The position numbers were made by a program, and so were the translations under genes. This document shows, one piece after another, positions 41,257 to 50,418 of a stretch of DNA of 64,000 nucleotides (position 1 is the stretch's first letter; each line of letters starts with the position of its first letter). Origin of the DNA: UBA7702 sp040776805 (GTDB lineage Bacteria > Bacillota > Dehalobacteriia > UBA7702); contig JAXGZS010000002.1 of assembly GCA_040776805.1 (NCBI GenBank), forward strand, positions 1-64,000, given 5' to 3'. Under the pieces are notes generated by a model. The model was not told where the DNA came from, did no database searches, and worked only from the letters and a program-made list of their open reading frames with translations.

Positions 41257-42984
41257 TTATTCTTCGATACCCTGCTCCAACCAGGGACACTCAAGACAGC
41301 GGTATTCCGGCGTCATATCGGCAGGCAGAATGATCAGTTGCTGACCGGCATAGACCGTATCACTGTCTCTCAGCGAGGCATTGGCCCGGCGCAATTGTTT
41401 CGCCGTGGTTTGAAAGCGGGATGCGATGGAGTGCAGCGTATCGCCGCGGCGCACCACATAGATTTCGGGATACAGGCGTTGGCTCGCGCTTTCAAATTCC
41501 TCTTCCTCGCTCAGGGGCTCTTCGGCATTTTTACCGCGAATGGGAATGGTCAGCATCATGCCGGGTTCCACATAGTCGGCGTTGACAATGCGGGGATTGG
41601 CGCGAATGATATCGTTGGCGCAGATATCATACATCCGAGCGATTTGATAAACGGTATCTCCCTGTTGTACCACATAGCTGACGGATTCCACATAACCGGT
41701 GGGAACATGGATGACGGAACCGGGATGCAGTTGGTCTCCCGTTTTTAGCTGTGGATTGTTGCCTCTCAGCTCGCCGAGGGAAACATGAAACATTTCGGCA
41801 ATGGCTTTCAATGTATTCCCCTGCTGCACCGTATAGTCGAGGCCGTCTGCTTCACCGCGGCAGCAGGTATGATGTTCCGCCGGCGGAATCATCACCATGG
41901 TCTGCCGATGAACCACGTCCGCGTCGGTTATTTGCGGATTGGCTCTTTTGAGAGCTTCCAAGGTTGTGCCGTAAAGATTGGCGATGCCAAAGAGCGTTTG
42001 CCCTTTTTGCACCAGGTGAGGGCCGGGAATCTGCAATCTTTGATTGGGATAGATCAGGTCGGCGCTGATGATATCGCGGTTGGCGTTTAAAAGAGCCTCC
42101 ACCGGGACATTATACTTTTGAGCGATCTTATAGATCGTATCTCCCTGTCTCACCGTATAGGTCGCGATATCGCCATTTTCTTGCCGGGGAATGGCGATTT
42201 TATCGCCGACGGCGATCTCGTCGGTGTCGGTGACCTGGGGATTGACGCTGATCAGCGTTTCAAAATCCACATGATAAAGGGAGGCGATAAAATAGAGGGT
42301 TTCCCCGCTTCTCACGTAATGAAAGCCGGGCAAATACATCTGCATGCCCGGTCTGATCCGATTGGCGTCGGCAATTTGGGGATTTACCAGCATCAATGTT
42401 TCAGGGTTGATCGCATAACGCTGGGAGATATTAAAAATGGTATCTCCGTGCTTCACGAAATAGAGCGCGCCGTTATTGACACCCACGGCATTGGGGGAAG
42501 CTGTCGCCAGGGGCACTCTCACGGTCTGTCCCGGCACGATTCGGTCGGCGTTTTTGATCTGGGGGTTGGCGGCGATCAGGGCCTCGGCGGAAATACCGTA
42601 TTTTTGGGCGATCCGCCACAAGGTGTCGCCGGCTTGCATCGTATAAGACATCTGTGCCATTCTGCCGCCGCCGGCCAAAGGAACGTAGATCTTCTGCCCT
42701 ACTTGAATGATATCAGCGTCCTCGATCTGTGGATTGGCTGTTAGCAGCAGGTCGAGAGAGAGGTTGAATTTCTTGGCGATGGACCACATCGTATCGCCGG
42801 ATTGCGCCGTATAAACGCTTTTACCGTTGGAAACCGGCAAAGGTATGTTGACCTCTTCTCCGGGAAAAATTTTATTGGGATCCTTGATCTGTGGATTGGC
42901 TTTGATGAGTTCTTCCAGGGAAACGCCGAATTTTCTGGCAATCATCCACAGAGTGTCCCCTTTCGCCAGCATATAAACCTGCAT
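41257..42984 (-). CDS. Protein with ten LysM repeats, no signal peptide
   Basis: A 575-residue protein made almost only of LysM domains. Ten repeats begin with a tyrosine- or histidine-valine block then GDT, GET or GNT (such as YMLAKGDTLW, YTAQSGDTMW, YTMQAGDTLW, YVVQQGDTVY), each with xxANPQI. There is no signal peptide or membrane helix. Intracellular LysM proteins without a signal peptide in spore formers (SafA, SpoVID type) act in spore coat or cortex assembly, so such a role is possible. The tail (EYRCLECPWLEQGIEE) has two cysteines. An acidic linker lies before the last repeat. Confidence 0.9.
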   Translation of the reverse strand: MQVYMLAKGDTLWMIARKFGVSLEELIKANPQIKDPNKIFPGEEVNIPLPVSNGKSVYTAQSGDTMWSIAKKFNLSLDLLLTANPQIEDADIIQVGQKIYVPLAGGGRMAQMSYTMQAGDTLWRIAQKYGISAEALIAANPQIKNADRIVPGQTVRVPLATASPNAVGVNNGALYFVKHGDTIFNISQRYAINPETLMLVNPQIADANRIRPGMQMYLPGFHYVRSGETLYFIASLYHVDFETLISVNPQVTDTDEIAVGDKIAIPRQENGDIATYTVRQGDTIYKIAQKYNVPVEALLNANRDIISADLIYPNQRLQIPGPHLVQKGQTLFGIANLYGTTLEALKRANPQITDADVVHRQTMVMIPPAEHHTCCRGEADGLDYTVQQGNTLKAIAEMFHVSLGELRGNNPQLKTGDQLHPGSVIHVPTGYVESVSYVVQQGDTVYQIARMYDICANDIIRANPRIVNADYVEPGMMLTIPIRGKNAEEPLSEEEEFESASQRLYPEIYVVRRGDTLHSIASRFQTTAKQLRRANASLRDSDTVYAGQQLIILPADMTPEYRCLECPWLEQGIEE

Positions 42985-43187
42985 GATTGCACCGTCCTTT
43001 TCAATGTTTACTATTTACATTATGCGAAAGAAAGAAAATATTGCATGGCCACAAAAAAGGCTCTGCCATAACAAGGAAAAAAACAGAAAAAAGCGAAAAC
43101 GCAAAGTATTCAAAAATCCGCCAATTTAATAACAAGAATTTAAACTTTTACGGTAAAATTTTTCTACTTCAATCTTGCGGATTTCCC

Positions 43188-43216
43188 TTTACCTTTCGCT
43201 CCAAATCTGTGATAAT
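43188..43216 (+). promoter_or_regulatory. Promoter of the corrinoid protein gene
   Basis: TTTACC (43188-43193), 17-bp spacer, GATAAT (43211-43216) with an extended TG before the -10. Together with a strong ribosome site this suits high expression. Confidence 0.7.
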
Positions 43217-43275
43217 AAGGGTACAAAGTAGTGCAGATAAAAAAAAGCACACACTATGAGGAGGTATTTTTAACT

Positions 43276-43905
43276 ATGGCAACATTAGAATCCGTATCCA
43301 ACTGCGTCGTTACCGGCAACATCGGTGCTGTCACCGGTGAAGTTCAAGCTTTGATCGATGCTGGTGTAGAACCCACTTCTATCATCAACGATGGTCTGAT
43401 TGCTGGCATGAATATCGTCGGCCCCAAATTCAAAGCTGGCGAAATGTTCGTTCCTGAAGTTCTCATGGCTGCAAAAGCGATGGGTGCTGGCGTTGAACTC
43501 GTAAAACCTTTACTCGGTGCTGATGATATGCCTTCCTTGGGCAAAGTCATTCTCGGTACTGTAAAAGGCGACTTACATGACATCGGCAAAAACCTCGTTG
43601 GTATGATGTTAGAATCCACCGGTTTTGAAGTTGTCAACGTTGGTATCGACGTTGCTCCTGAAAAATTCTTGGAAGCCGCGAAAGAATCCGGCGCTACCAT
43701 CGTTGCGATGTCCGCTCTTCTGACCACCACCATGCTGGCCATGAAAGAAACCGTTGATCTCTTCAAAGAAAACGGCCTCAATGATGTCAAATTGATTGTC
43801 GGCGGCGCCCCTGTTTCCAAAGAATTCGCTGATGAAATCGGCGCTGACGGTTTTGCTCCTGATGCTGCTACCGCTTGCGACCTCTGCAAAGAATTGCTTG
43901 CTTAA
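43276..43905 (+). CDS. Corrinoid (methyltransferase cognate) protein
   Basis: A 209-residue two-domain protein. Residues 1-85 form the helical cap domain (MtaC/MttC type). Residues 88-209 form a Rossmann-like cobalamin domain with DLHDIGKNL; His101 would be the lower axial cobalt ligand, and a GxS/GG pattern appears in TIVAMSALLTTTML and KLIVGGAPVS. Such proteins carry methyl groups between a substrate methyltransferase and a folate or CoM methyltransferase. None is adjacent. The gene starts after GAGGAGG, has its own promoter and terminator, and uses codons (GTT, GCT, GGC, AAA) with a strong preference unlike its neighbours, suggesting very high expression. Confidence 0.92.
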   Translation: MATLESVSNCVVTGNIGAVTGEVQALIDAGVEPTSIINDGLIAGMNIVGPKFKAGEMFVPEVLMAAKAMGAGVELVKPLLGADDMPSLGKVILGTVKGDLHDIGKNLVGMMLESTGFEVVNVGIDVAPEKFLEAAKESGATIVAMSALLTTTMLAMKETVDLFKENGLNDVKLIVGGAPVSKEFADEIGADGFAPDAATACDLCKELLA

Positions 43906-43921
43906 TCAGTATGCGCTTATC

Positions 43922-43954
43922 AAAAGAGACGGTCTTCACGACCGTCTCTTTTTC
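43922..43954 (+). terminator. Terminator after the corrinoid protein gene
   Basis: AAAGAGACGGTC and GACCGTCTCTTT form a 12-bp stem followed by TTTC. The gene is therefore monocistronic. Confidence 0.9.
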
Positions 43955-44025
43955 TATACTCCCTTTTTTGCGGAGCAGTCCTTTGGCGTCAACAACTGCT
44001 GCTATAAAAATATTTAAAAAAACAG

Positions 44026-44054
44026 TTGACAGATGGGAAGCCATTCATTATAAT
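44026..44054 (+). promoter_or_regulatory. leu operon promoter
   Basis: A fully consensus promoter: TTGACA (44026-44031), 17-bp spacer, TATAAT (44049-44054). The transcript begins just before the T-box leader. Confidence 0.9.
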
Positions 44055-44080
44055 AGTCACAATATCTTTATATGTAAATT

Positions 44081-44344
44081 GCGATGACGGGGACAAAGAA
44101 CTCAAACCCATGATTTTCAGAGAGCTGCCGTATGCTGGAAGGCAGCAATCATGCTGATGTCGAACTCTCCCCTGAGCCGCCGACCGAACGACGTCATGTC
44201 CATTAGGAAGGACGGGACTCTGCCGTTAAAAGAGTAACGTATTCGCCGTAAAAGGCCGATATGTATTGAGCGGGTGTATTTTTATATACCAAAAAGAGTG
44301 GTACCGCGGATTTTCCGTCTCTAATTATTTAGAGACGGTTTTTT
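44081..44344 (+). promoter_or_regulatory. Leucine T-box leader
   Basis: The conserved T-box sequence AGTGGTACCGCGG is present at 44297-44309. Stem I shows AGAGAGCTGCC and GGAAGGCAGC, the distal elements that contact the tRNA elbow. The specifier region reads GAACTC, giving codon CTC (44165-44167), leucine. The terminator CCGTCTCTAA...TTAGAGACGG with six T (44315-44344) completes the switch. Uncharged tRNA-Leu would allow transcription of leuACDB. Confidence 0.93.
44315..44344 (+). terminator. T-box-controlled terminator of leuA
   Basis: A 10-bp stem with loop TTAT and six T. It competes with the antiterminator that includes the T-box sequence. Confidence 0.9.
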
Positions 44345-44406
44345 ATTTGCAAACGCGGCCAAAAACCTTCTCAATACCGTAAAAAAAGAAAGTGAAGGTA
44401 AAAAAA

Positions 44407-45930
44407 ATGAAACAGATCCGAATTTTTGACACAACACTTCGAGATGGGGAGCAGTCCCCCGGTTGCTCCATGAACTTAGCGGAAAAACTGGAAATGGCGG
44501 AAGCCCTGGATAAGCTTGGTGTAGACATCATTGAAGCCGGTTTTGCCATCAGCTCCCCCGATGATTTTCAGTCTGTCAAAGCCATTGCCAAAGTGGTTAA
44601 AAACGCCGCCGTAGCTTCCCTCGCCCGCTGCACCAAAGAGGATATCGACCGCGCCTGGGAAGCGGTGCAGCACGCCGCCCGCCCCAGAATCCATGTATTC
44701 CTCGCCACCAGCGACATCCATTTAAAATATAAACTGAAAATGAGCCGCGAACAAGTCCTCGATCGCATTAAGGAAATGGTCGCCTACGCCAAAACAAAAT
44801 GCGACGATATCGAGTTTTCCGCGGAGGACGCTTCCCGCAGCGACCGTCAGTATCTCGTCAAAGCCTTTGAAACAGCCATTGCCGCCGGGGCCACCACGAT
44901 CAATGTCCCCGATACCGTAGGCTACGCCATGCCACAGGAAATGGAAGACCTGATTCGCTATATCAAAGCCAATGTCAAAGGCATCGACCGGGCCGTCATT
45001 TCCGTGCACTGCCATAACGATTTGGGGCAGGCCGTAGCCTGTACTTTAGCTTCCATCGCCGGCGGCGCGGAACAAGCGGAATGCACCGTTAACGGCATTG
45101 GCGAACGGGCCGGCAACGCCAGTTTAGAAGAAATCGTCATGGCTTTAAAGACAAGAAAAGATTTTTATCAGGCGGAGACAAATATCAATACGAAAGCCAT
45201 CTACCGTACATCGACGTTGCTTTCCTCCATCACCGGGGTACCGGTGGCCCCCACCAAACCCATCGTCGGCGCCAATGCCTTTGCCCACGAGGCCGGCATC
45301 CATCAACACGGTGTGCTCCAGGAAAGAACGACTTATGAAATCATGCGCGCCGAGGACGTGGGCATCCCTCAAAACACCATGGTATTGGGGAAACACTCCG
45401 GCAAACACGCCTTTAAAGACCGGCTGATCAGCCTTGGTTACGATCTCAGTGATGAGGAAATCGCCGCGGCTTTCGCCGACTTTAAAACCTTGGCGGATAA
45501 AAAGAAAGTCATTACGGATAAAGACATCGAAGCACTGATCAACCTCGATAAACGTTATACCGAGGACACCTACACCCTGAAGCGGTACACCATCGTCACC
45601 AGCGAAGAAAACAAACCCCGCGCCACGGTTACCTTGCAAAATGATAAAGGCGAAATCAGAGAAGCTTCGGCGGTGGGCAGCGGCCCGGTGAACGCCGCCT
45701 TCTCGGCCATGAACGAGCTCACCAACAATCAATGCCAGCTGCTGAACTACACGGTTCAGTCCGTCTCCGAGGGGGATGACGCCTTGGGCGAGGTTTTCGT
45801 CAAACTCGGCAATCAGGACAGTACCATCACCGGCCGGGGCTTAAGCACCGACATCATCGAAGGCAGCCTCATCGCCTATCTCAACGCCATCAACAAAGCA
45901 AAATCGCTGATCAGCGCGGAAAAGGAGTGA
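44407..45930 (+). CDS. leuA: 2-isopropylmalate synthase LeuA
   Basis: A 507-residue TIM-barrel enzyme condensing 2-oxoisovalerate and acetyl-CoA, the first step of leucine synthesis. Signature DTTLRDGEQSPG near the start, the metal histidines in VSVHCHNDLGQAVA, NGIGERAGNAS, and a C-terminal LeuA dimer domain (residues about 385-500) that binds leucine for feedback control. ATG at 44407 is preferred to the in-frame GTG at 44392. It is the first gene of the leuACDB operon. Confidence 0.96.
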   Translation: MKQIRIFDTTLRDGEQSPGCSMNLAEKLEMAEALDKLGVDIIEAGFAISSPDDFQSVKAIAKVVKNAAVASLARCTKEDIDRAWEAVQHAARPRIHVFLATSDIHLKYKLKMSREQVLDRIKEMVAYAKTKCDDIEFSAEDASRSDRQYLVKAFETAIAAGATTINVPDTVGYAMPQEMEDLIRYIKANVKGIDRAVISVHCHNDLGQAVACTLASIAGGAEQAECTVNGIGERAGNASLEEIVMALKTRKDFYQAETNINTKAIYRTSTLLSSITGVPVAPTKPIVGANAFAHEAGIHQHGVLQERTTYEIMRAEDVGIPQNTMVLGKHSGKHAFKDRLISLGYDLSDEEIAAAFADFKTLADKKKVITDKDIEALINLDKRYTEDTYTLKRYTIVTSEENKPRATVTLQNDKGEIREASAVGSGPVNAAFSAMNELTNNQCQLLNYTVQSVSEGDDALGEVFVKLGNQDSTITGRGLSTDIIEGSLIAYLNAINKAKSLISAEKE

Positions 45931-45936
45931 ACCACC

Positions 45937-47196
45937 ATGGGCATGACAATGACACAGAAAATTCTCGCCTCCCACGCGGGGCTGGAAAAAGTCGAGGCGG
46001 GTCAGTTGATCCGGGCCAAACTCGATTTGGTGCTGGGTAACGACATCACCTCTTCCGTGGCAATCCGGGAATTCGAAAAAGCCGGTTTTGGAGGAGTCTT
46101 CGATCAGGACAAAATCGCCATGGTCATGGATCATTTTGTCCCCAATAAAGATATCAAGGCTGCCGAACAATGCAAAACCTGCCGCACATTTGCCAGGAAC
46201 CACGATATCCGCCACTATTTCGACGTCGGTGAAATGGGCGTGGAACACGCTCTGCTGCCGGAAAAGGGACTCGTCGCCCCGGGAGAGCTGATCATCGGCG
46301 CCGACTCTCATACCTGCACCTACGGAGCGTTGGGCGCTTTTTCCACCGGTGTCGGCAGCACGGATATGGCCGCCGGCATGGCCACGGGAGAAGGCTGGTT
46401 CAAAGTACCCGCGGCGTTGCGCTTTCATTTAAACGGCGCGCTGCGAAAGGATGTTTCCGGCAAGGACGTCATCCTCCACATCATCGGCTTGATCGGCGTC
46501 GACGGCGCTCTCTACAAGTCCATGGAGTTTTGCGGCGCGGGCTTAAAGAGCCTCTCCGTCGACGACCGTCTCACCATGGCCAACATGGCCATTGAGGCCG
46601 GGGCGAAAAACGGCATTTTCGAAGTGGACGAAGCCACCCTAACCTACGTTAACGAACGTGTCCGCCGCCCTTATGAAATCTATAAAGCCGACCCCGACGC
46701 GGTCTACGAAAAAACCTACGAGATCGATCTTGACGCGATCCGTCCCACCGTGGCCTGTCCGCACCTGCCGGAAAACACGAAAGACGCTAAACAGCTCAAC
46801 GATGTTAAAATCGACCAGGCGGTCATCGGCTCCTGCACCAACGGACGCCTCTCCGACATGGCAATTGCCGCTAAAATATTAAAAGGCAAACACGTCGCCC
46901 AAGACGTTCGCTGTATCATTATTCCGGCCACCCAAAAAATCTACAAGGAATGTATCCAACTGGGTTATGCGGAAATTTTCATCGACGCCGGCTGCGTGGT
47001 TTCCACACCCACCTGCGGCCCCTGTCTCGGCGGTTACATGGGCATCTTGGCGGCGGAGGAAGTTGCCGTGGCCACCACCAACCGGAACTTTTTAGGCCGC
47101 ATGGGACATATCAGTTCAAAAGTCTATTTGTCGTCCCCCGCCGTAGCCGCAGCCAGCGCCGTCAAAGGATTCATCTGCACGCCGGATCAGTTATAA
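45937..47196 (+). CDS. leuC: 3-isopropylmalate dehydratase large subunit LeuC
   Basis: A 419-residue [4Fe-4S] protein of the shorter, HacA-like class of isopropylmalate isomerases. Cluster cysteines are in GSCTNGRLSD and PTCGPCLGG; substrate-binding GADSHTCTYGALGAFSTGVGSTD is intact. It forms the isomerase with LeuD, encoded 10 bp downstream. AAGGAGTG precedes the ATG. Confidence 0.96.
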   Translation: MGMTMTQKILASHAGLEKVEAGQLIRAKLDLVLGNDITSSVAIREFEKAGFGGVFDQDKIAMVMDHFVPNKDIKAAEQCKTCRTFARNHDIRHYFDVGEMGVEHALLPEKGLVAPGELIIGADSHTCTYGALGAFSTGVGSTDMAAGMATGEGWFKVPAALRFHLNGALRKDVSGKDVILHIIGLIGVDGALYKSMEFCGAGLKSLSVDDRLTMANMAIEAGAKNGIFEVDEATLTYVNERVRRPYEIYKADPDAVYEKTYEIDLDAIRPTVACPHLPENTKDAKQLNDVKIDQAVIGSCTNGRLSDMAIAAKILKGKHVAQDVRCIIIPATQKIYKECIQLGYAEIFIDAGCVVSTPTCGPCLGGYMGILAAEEVAVATTNRNFLGRMGHISSKVYLSSPAVAAASAVKGFICTPDQL

Positions 47197-47206
47197 GGAG
47201 AAAACC

Positions 47207-47692
47207 ATGGAAGTCAAAGGCAAAGCCCTCAAATACGGTGATAACATCGACACCGACGTAATCATCCCCGCCCGCTACCTGAACATCAGCGACGTAGCGG
47301 AACTGGCCTCCCACTGCATGGAGGACATCGATACAGCATTCAGAAACAAGATCAGCCCCGGCGACATCATGGTCGGCGGCACGAATTTCGGCTGCGGTTC
47401 TTCCCGGGAACACGCCCCGGTGGTCATCAAAGAAGCCGGCATCTCCTGTGTCATCGCCAAAACTTTCGCCCGGATTTTTTTCCGAAATGCTATCAATATC
47501 GGCCTGGCGATTTTAGAATGTCCTGCGGCCAGCGACAGCATCGAAGAGGGCGATCAGATTCAGGTCAACTTCGATACCGGCGTGATCCGCAATGAAACGA
47601 AAAACGAAACCTATCAGGCACAACCGTTCCCGCCCTTCATCAAAGCGATCATCGCCAAAGGCGGCCTGCTGAAGGCCATGAACAAAGAATAA
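47207..47692 (+). CDS. leuD: 3-isopropylmalate dehydratase small subunit LeuD
   Basis: A 161-residue swivel-domain subunit. NIDTDVIIPARYLN near the start and FGCGSSREHAPVVIKEAG are the conserved substrate-recognition segments, and FARIFFRNAINIGL follows. The short form pairs with the HacA-like LeuC just upstream. AAGGAG precedes the ATG. Confidence 0.96.
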   Translation: MEVKGKALKYGDNIDTDVIIPARYLNISDVAELASHCMEDIDTAFRNKISPGDIMVGGTNFGCGSSREHAPVVIKEAGISCVIAKTFARIFFRNAINIGLAILECPAASDSIEEGDQIQVNFDTGVIRNETKNETYQAQPFPPFIKAIIAKGGLLKAMNKE

Positions 47693-47706
47693 AGGAGCTT
47701 TTTCTC

Positions 47707-48777
47707 ATGGAAAAGAAAATCACCGTGTTAAAGGGTGACGGCATCGGCCCGGAAATCGTCACGGAAGCCATAAAAACCCTGGATCAAATCGCAAAAAAAT
47801 ACGGCCACCGGTTTCTCTATACCGAAGCCGACATTGGCGGCGCGTCCATTGACCGTTGCGGCGTTCCCGTCACCGAAGAAACCCTTGCTCTCTGTAAAAA
47901 CAGCGACAGCGTTCTCTTAGGCTCTGTCGGCGGTCCCAAGTGGGACTGCATTGATCCCGATAAACGGCCGGAAAAGGGCTTGCTGAAAGTCAGAAAATCT
48001 CTGGGGCTTTTCGCCAATTTGCGTCCCACCAAGCTTTTTCCGCAGTTGGCGGCAGGCTCCCCTTTGCGGCAGTCCACGGTAAAAAACGGCATTGATTTGC
48101 TGATCGTGCGGGAGCTCACCGGCGGCATCTATTATGGCGAACGCTTTACCGGGGAAAAAAACAATGAACGCTATGCCTCGGATCTGATGGCGTACAGCGC
48201 CCATGAAATTGAGCGCATCGGTCGGGTGGCCTTTGAGACGGCGCGAAAACGCCGCCGTAAGGTCACCTCGGTAGACAAAGCCAATGTTTTGGACACCTCC
48301 AAATTATGGCGCACCGTCATGCACGAACTGGCGGCAGAATTTAGCGACGTCGCTTATGAGGACGCCTTGGTGGACAGCACCGCCATGCAGCTGATCAACG
48401 ACCCCTCCCGATTTGATGTGATCGTTACCGAAAACATGTTCGGCGATATCCTTTCCGACGAAGCCAGTATGCTCTCGGGTTCTCTGGGTATGATGCCTTC
48501 GGCGAGCCTTTCCGAAAGCAAGCTGGGGATGTACGAACCGATCCACGGTTCCGCCCCGGACATTGCCGACAAGAATCTAGCCAATCCCCTGGGTACGATC
48601 CTCTCCGCGGCCATGATGCTCCGCTATGCTTTTGATCTGGAAAACGAAGCCGAGGCCATGGAAGCGGCGGTTGACAAAACGCTCAATGACGGCTACCGTA
48701 CCGGCGATATCATGAGCGAGGGCATGCAGAAAGTCTCCTGTTCGGAAATGGGCGATCTCGTCGCCGCCAACCTTTAA
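47707..48777 (+). CDS. leuB: 3-isopropylmalate dehydrogenase LeuB
   Basis: A 356-residue NAD-dependent oxidative decarboxylase, the last step before transamination. LKGDGIGPEIV at the N-terminus, the substrate arginines in RKSLGLFANLRP, YGERFTG, and the metal aspartates in IVTENMFGDILSDEASML are present; EPIHGSAPDIADK binds the cofactor. AAAGGAGC precedes the ATG. The operon ends here with a terminator. Confidence 0.96.
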   Translation: MEKKITVLKGDGIGPEIVTEAIKTLDQIAKKYGHRFLYTEADIGGASIDRCGVPVTEETLALCKNSDSVLLGSVGGPKWDCIDPDKRPEKGLLKVRKSLGLFANLRPTKLFPQLAAGSPLRQSTVKNGIDLLIVRELTGGIYYGERFTGEKNNERYASDLMAYSAHEIERIGRVAFETARKRRRKVTSVDKANVLDTSKLWRTVMHELAAEFSDVAYEDALVDSTAMQLINDPSRFDVIVTENMFGDILSDEASMLSGSLGMMPSASLSESKLGMYEPIHGSAPDIADKNLANPLGTILSAAMMLRYAFDLENEAEAMEAAVDKTLNDGYRTGDIMSEGMQKVSCSEMGDLVAANL

Positions 48778-48823
48778 AAAGCAGTTCAAAAAGACCATTG
48801 AAAAAAACAGGCTCTAAAAAATA

Positions 48824-48855
48824 CAGCGGCTGCCGCATAAGAACGGCAGCCGCTG
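48824..48855. terminator. Terminator between leuB and MATE gene
   Basis: CAGCGGCTGCCG and CGGCAGCCGCTG form a perfect 12-bp stem with an 8-nt loop. T-rich tracts follow on both strands, so it serves leuB and the convergent MATE gene. Confidence 0.9.
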
Positions 48856-48892
48856 TTGTTTTCTTCACTCGATCCTTTTCTTCCTTACCTTA

Positions 48893-50227
48893 TCAATAGT
48901 GGTACTCTGGGCGATAACGGCAAATCAGGGAAAACGCGATAAAGGCGGTGAACATTTCCGCCAAGGGTACCGCCAGCCAAATACCGTTCACTTCAATGAT
49001 CAGGGGCAACAGTATAATCGCGCCGGCCTGAAAAATAAAGGCCCTTAAAAAGGCGATCAGCGCAGAAATCTTGCCATTGCAGAGGGAGGTAAAGAGCGCG
49101 GAAGCAAAAATATTGAAAGAACTGAAGAGAAAGCCCACGGAAAAGAGACGAAAACCCGATAAAGCCATTTTTTGCAGAACGTCGTCACTTCCGGCGAAAA
49201 CATTCACCAGGGGCGCGGCAAACAGTTCCGCGCAGGCGAACAGTATAACACTGGCGACGGCGATCACCCGAATACAGATGAGAAAAACGTTACGCAGGTT
49301 TTCCGTATTTTTCGCGCCGTAATAGTAGCTGATCACCGGCGAGACCCCCATAGAAAAGCCCATGATGGCGGAAAGGAACAGATCCTGAATATAAAGGGAG
49401 GAGGAGATGGCCGCAACTCCTTTTTCGCCGACATAAGTCATCATCTGCAAATTAAAAAGGAACGTCACAAAGGCGATGGCCAAACAGTTGACCATTTCCG
49501 AAGAGCCGTTAACCATGGCGTGAAGGAGCTGTTTCGCTTCCCAGCGGGGACGGCAAAAGCGCAGCAGCGACCGGTATGAACGAAAGAAGAACAGTGGTAA
49601 CAGGGAGCCGATGGTACTGGCGATCACCGTGGCGATTGCCGCGCCCTGGATACCCCAAGCGAAAACGGCGACAAAAAGCAGATCCAAAGCTACATTGACG
49701 CAGCCGGTGATCACGGCCAGAATGAGTCCAAATTGGGGCTTTCCCGCTGTTACCAAAAATATTTGAAACATATATTGCAATACGATCATGGCGCTGAAGG
49801 CGATCACGGTATTGCCGTATTCCAAGCAATAGGGCAGTAATTGCTCATCGGCGCCGAGAAAGGTATAAAGGGGTTTCCCAAAGATCACCGCAAAAAAAGC
49901 AAAAACCATGGTCACCGTCACGGCGCTGAGCAGCACCAAAGAAAAAAAGGTATTGGCTTCCCGAGGCTTTCCCGCACCGAGACGGCTGGCCACCACCGCA
50001 TTGCCGCCGGTGGCAAAAACGATGCTTAAACCGATCACAAAAAAGAAAAGCGGCATCACGATGTTGATGGCGGCCAAGCCGATGCTGCCCACAAAACGGG
50101 AGACGATCACGCCGTCCACCATGCCGTAGGCGGAACTAAACATCGTCATCAGCACTGTCGGTAAAGCAAATTTGATGATATTATGAAAATTTACCGGTTT
50201 ATCGTAGATCAAGGTTTCTTCCGGCAT
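48893..50227 (-). CDS. MATE-family efflux transporter
   Basis: A 444-residue protein with 12 hydrophobic helices in two halves, the MATE family of cation-coupled drug or metabolite exporters. Features include MVDGVIVSRFVGSIGLAAIN near residue 35 and FSMGVSPVISYYYGAKN near residue 260. The start MPEETLIYDK is preferred; a longer frame to 50263 overlaps the ribosome site GGAG. A terminator-like hairpin lies in its leader. The exported substrate is unknown. Confidence 0.88.
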   Translation of the reverse strand: MPEETLIYDKPVNFHNIIKFALPTVLMTMFSSAYGMVDGVIVSRFVGSIGLAAINIVMPLFFFVIGLSIVFATGGNAVVASRLGAGKPREANTFFSLVLLSAVTVTMVFAFFAVIFGKPLYTFLGADEQLLPYCLEYGNTVIAFSAMIVLQYMFQIFLVTAGKPQFGLILAVITGCVNVALDLLFVAVFAWGIQGAAIATVIASTIGSLLPLFFFRSYRSLLRFCRPRWEAKQLLHAMVNGSSEMVNCLAIAFVTFLFNLQMMTYVGEKGVAAISSSLYIQDLFLSAIMGFSMGVSPVISYYYGAKNTENLRNVFLICIRVIAVASVILFACAELFAAPLVNVFAGSDDVLQKMALSGFRLFSVGFLFSSFNIFASALFTSLCNGKISALIAFLRAFIFQAGAIILLPLIIEVNGIWLAVPLAEMFTAFIAFSLICRYRPEYHY

Positions 50228-50261
50228 ACTGTTTTTTCTCCTTCTTTGAACCAGGGACCGC

Positions 50262-50287
50262 AAAAAAGCCCCATTTTGATCAGGGGC
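50262..50287 (-). terminator. Terminator-like hairpin upstream of the MATE gene
   Basis: Minus strand: GCCCC, 10-nt loop, GGGGC, then six T, about 35 bp before the MATE start. It may be a back-up terminator for yhbY or an attenuator of the exporter gene. Confidence 0.55.
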
Positions 50288-50381
50288 AAAAACTTACGAA
50301 CGAGTCGCCGCGGGCAAAGGGATTTTTCCGCCGTAAACGCCGCCGCTGTCAGGCGCTTGAAACGGATCCTACCGCAAAGCA

Positions 50382-50408
50382 CAAAAGGAGAAGCAATCTG
50401 TTTCTCCT
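50382..50408 (-). terminator. Terminator after yhbY
   Basis: Minus strand: AGGAGAA and TTCTCCT with an intervening loop, followed by TTTG. It lies 11 bp after the yhbY stop. Confidence 0.6.
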
Positions 50409-50418
50409 CCTATAAGCC

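Noticed and set aside
42118..42744. 208-codon plus-strand frame opposite the LysM gene
   Set aside because: It mirrors the repeats of the minus-strand gene and has low-complexity repeats with no start signal.
41257..42984. Regularly repeated DNA that could suggest a CRISPR or tandem array
   Set aside because: The repeats are protein-level LysM units in one open frame, with divergent DNA and no constant spacer lengths.
43906..44080. Cobalamin riboswitch near the corrinoid gene
   Set aside because: No B12-box-like sequence was seen; the only RNA element there is the leucine T-box, which belongs to leuA.
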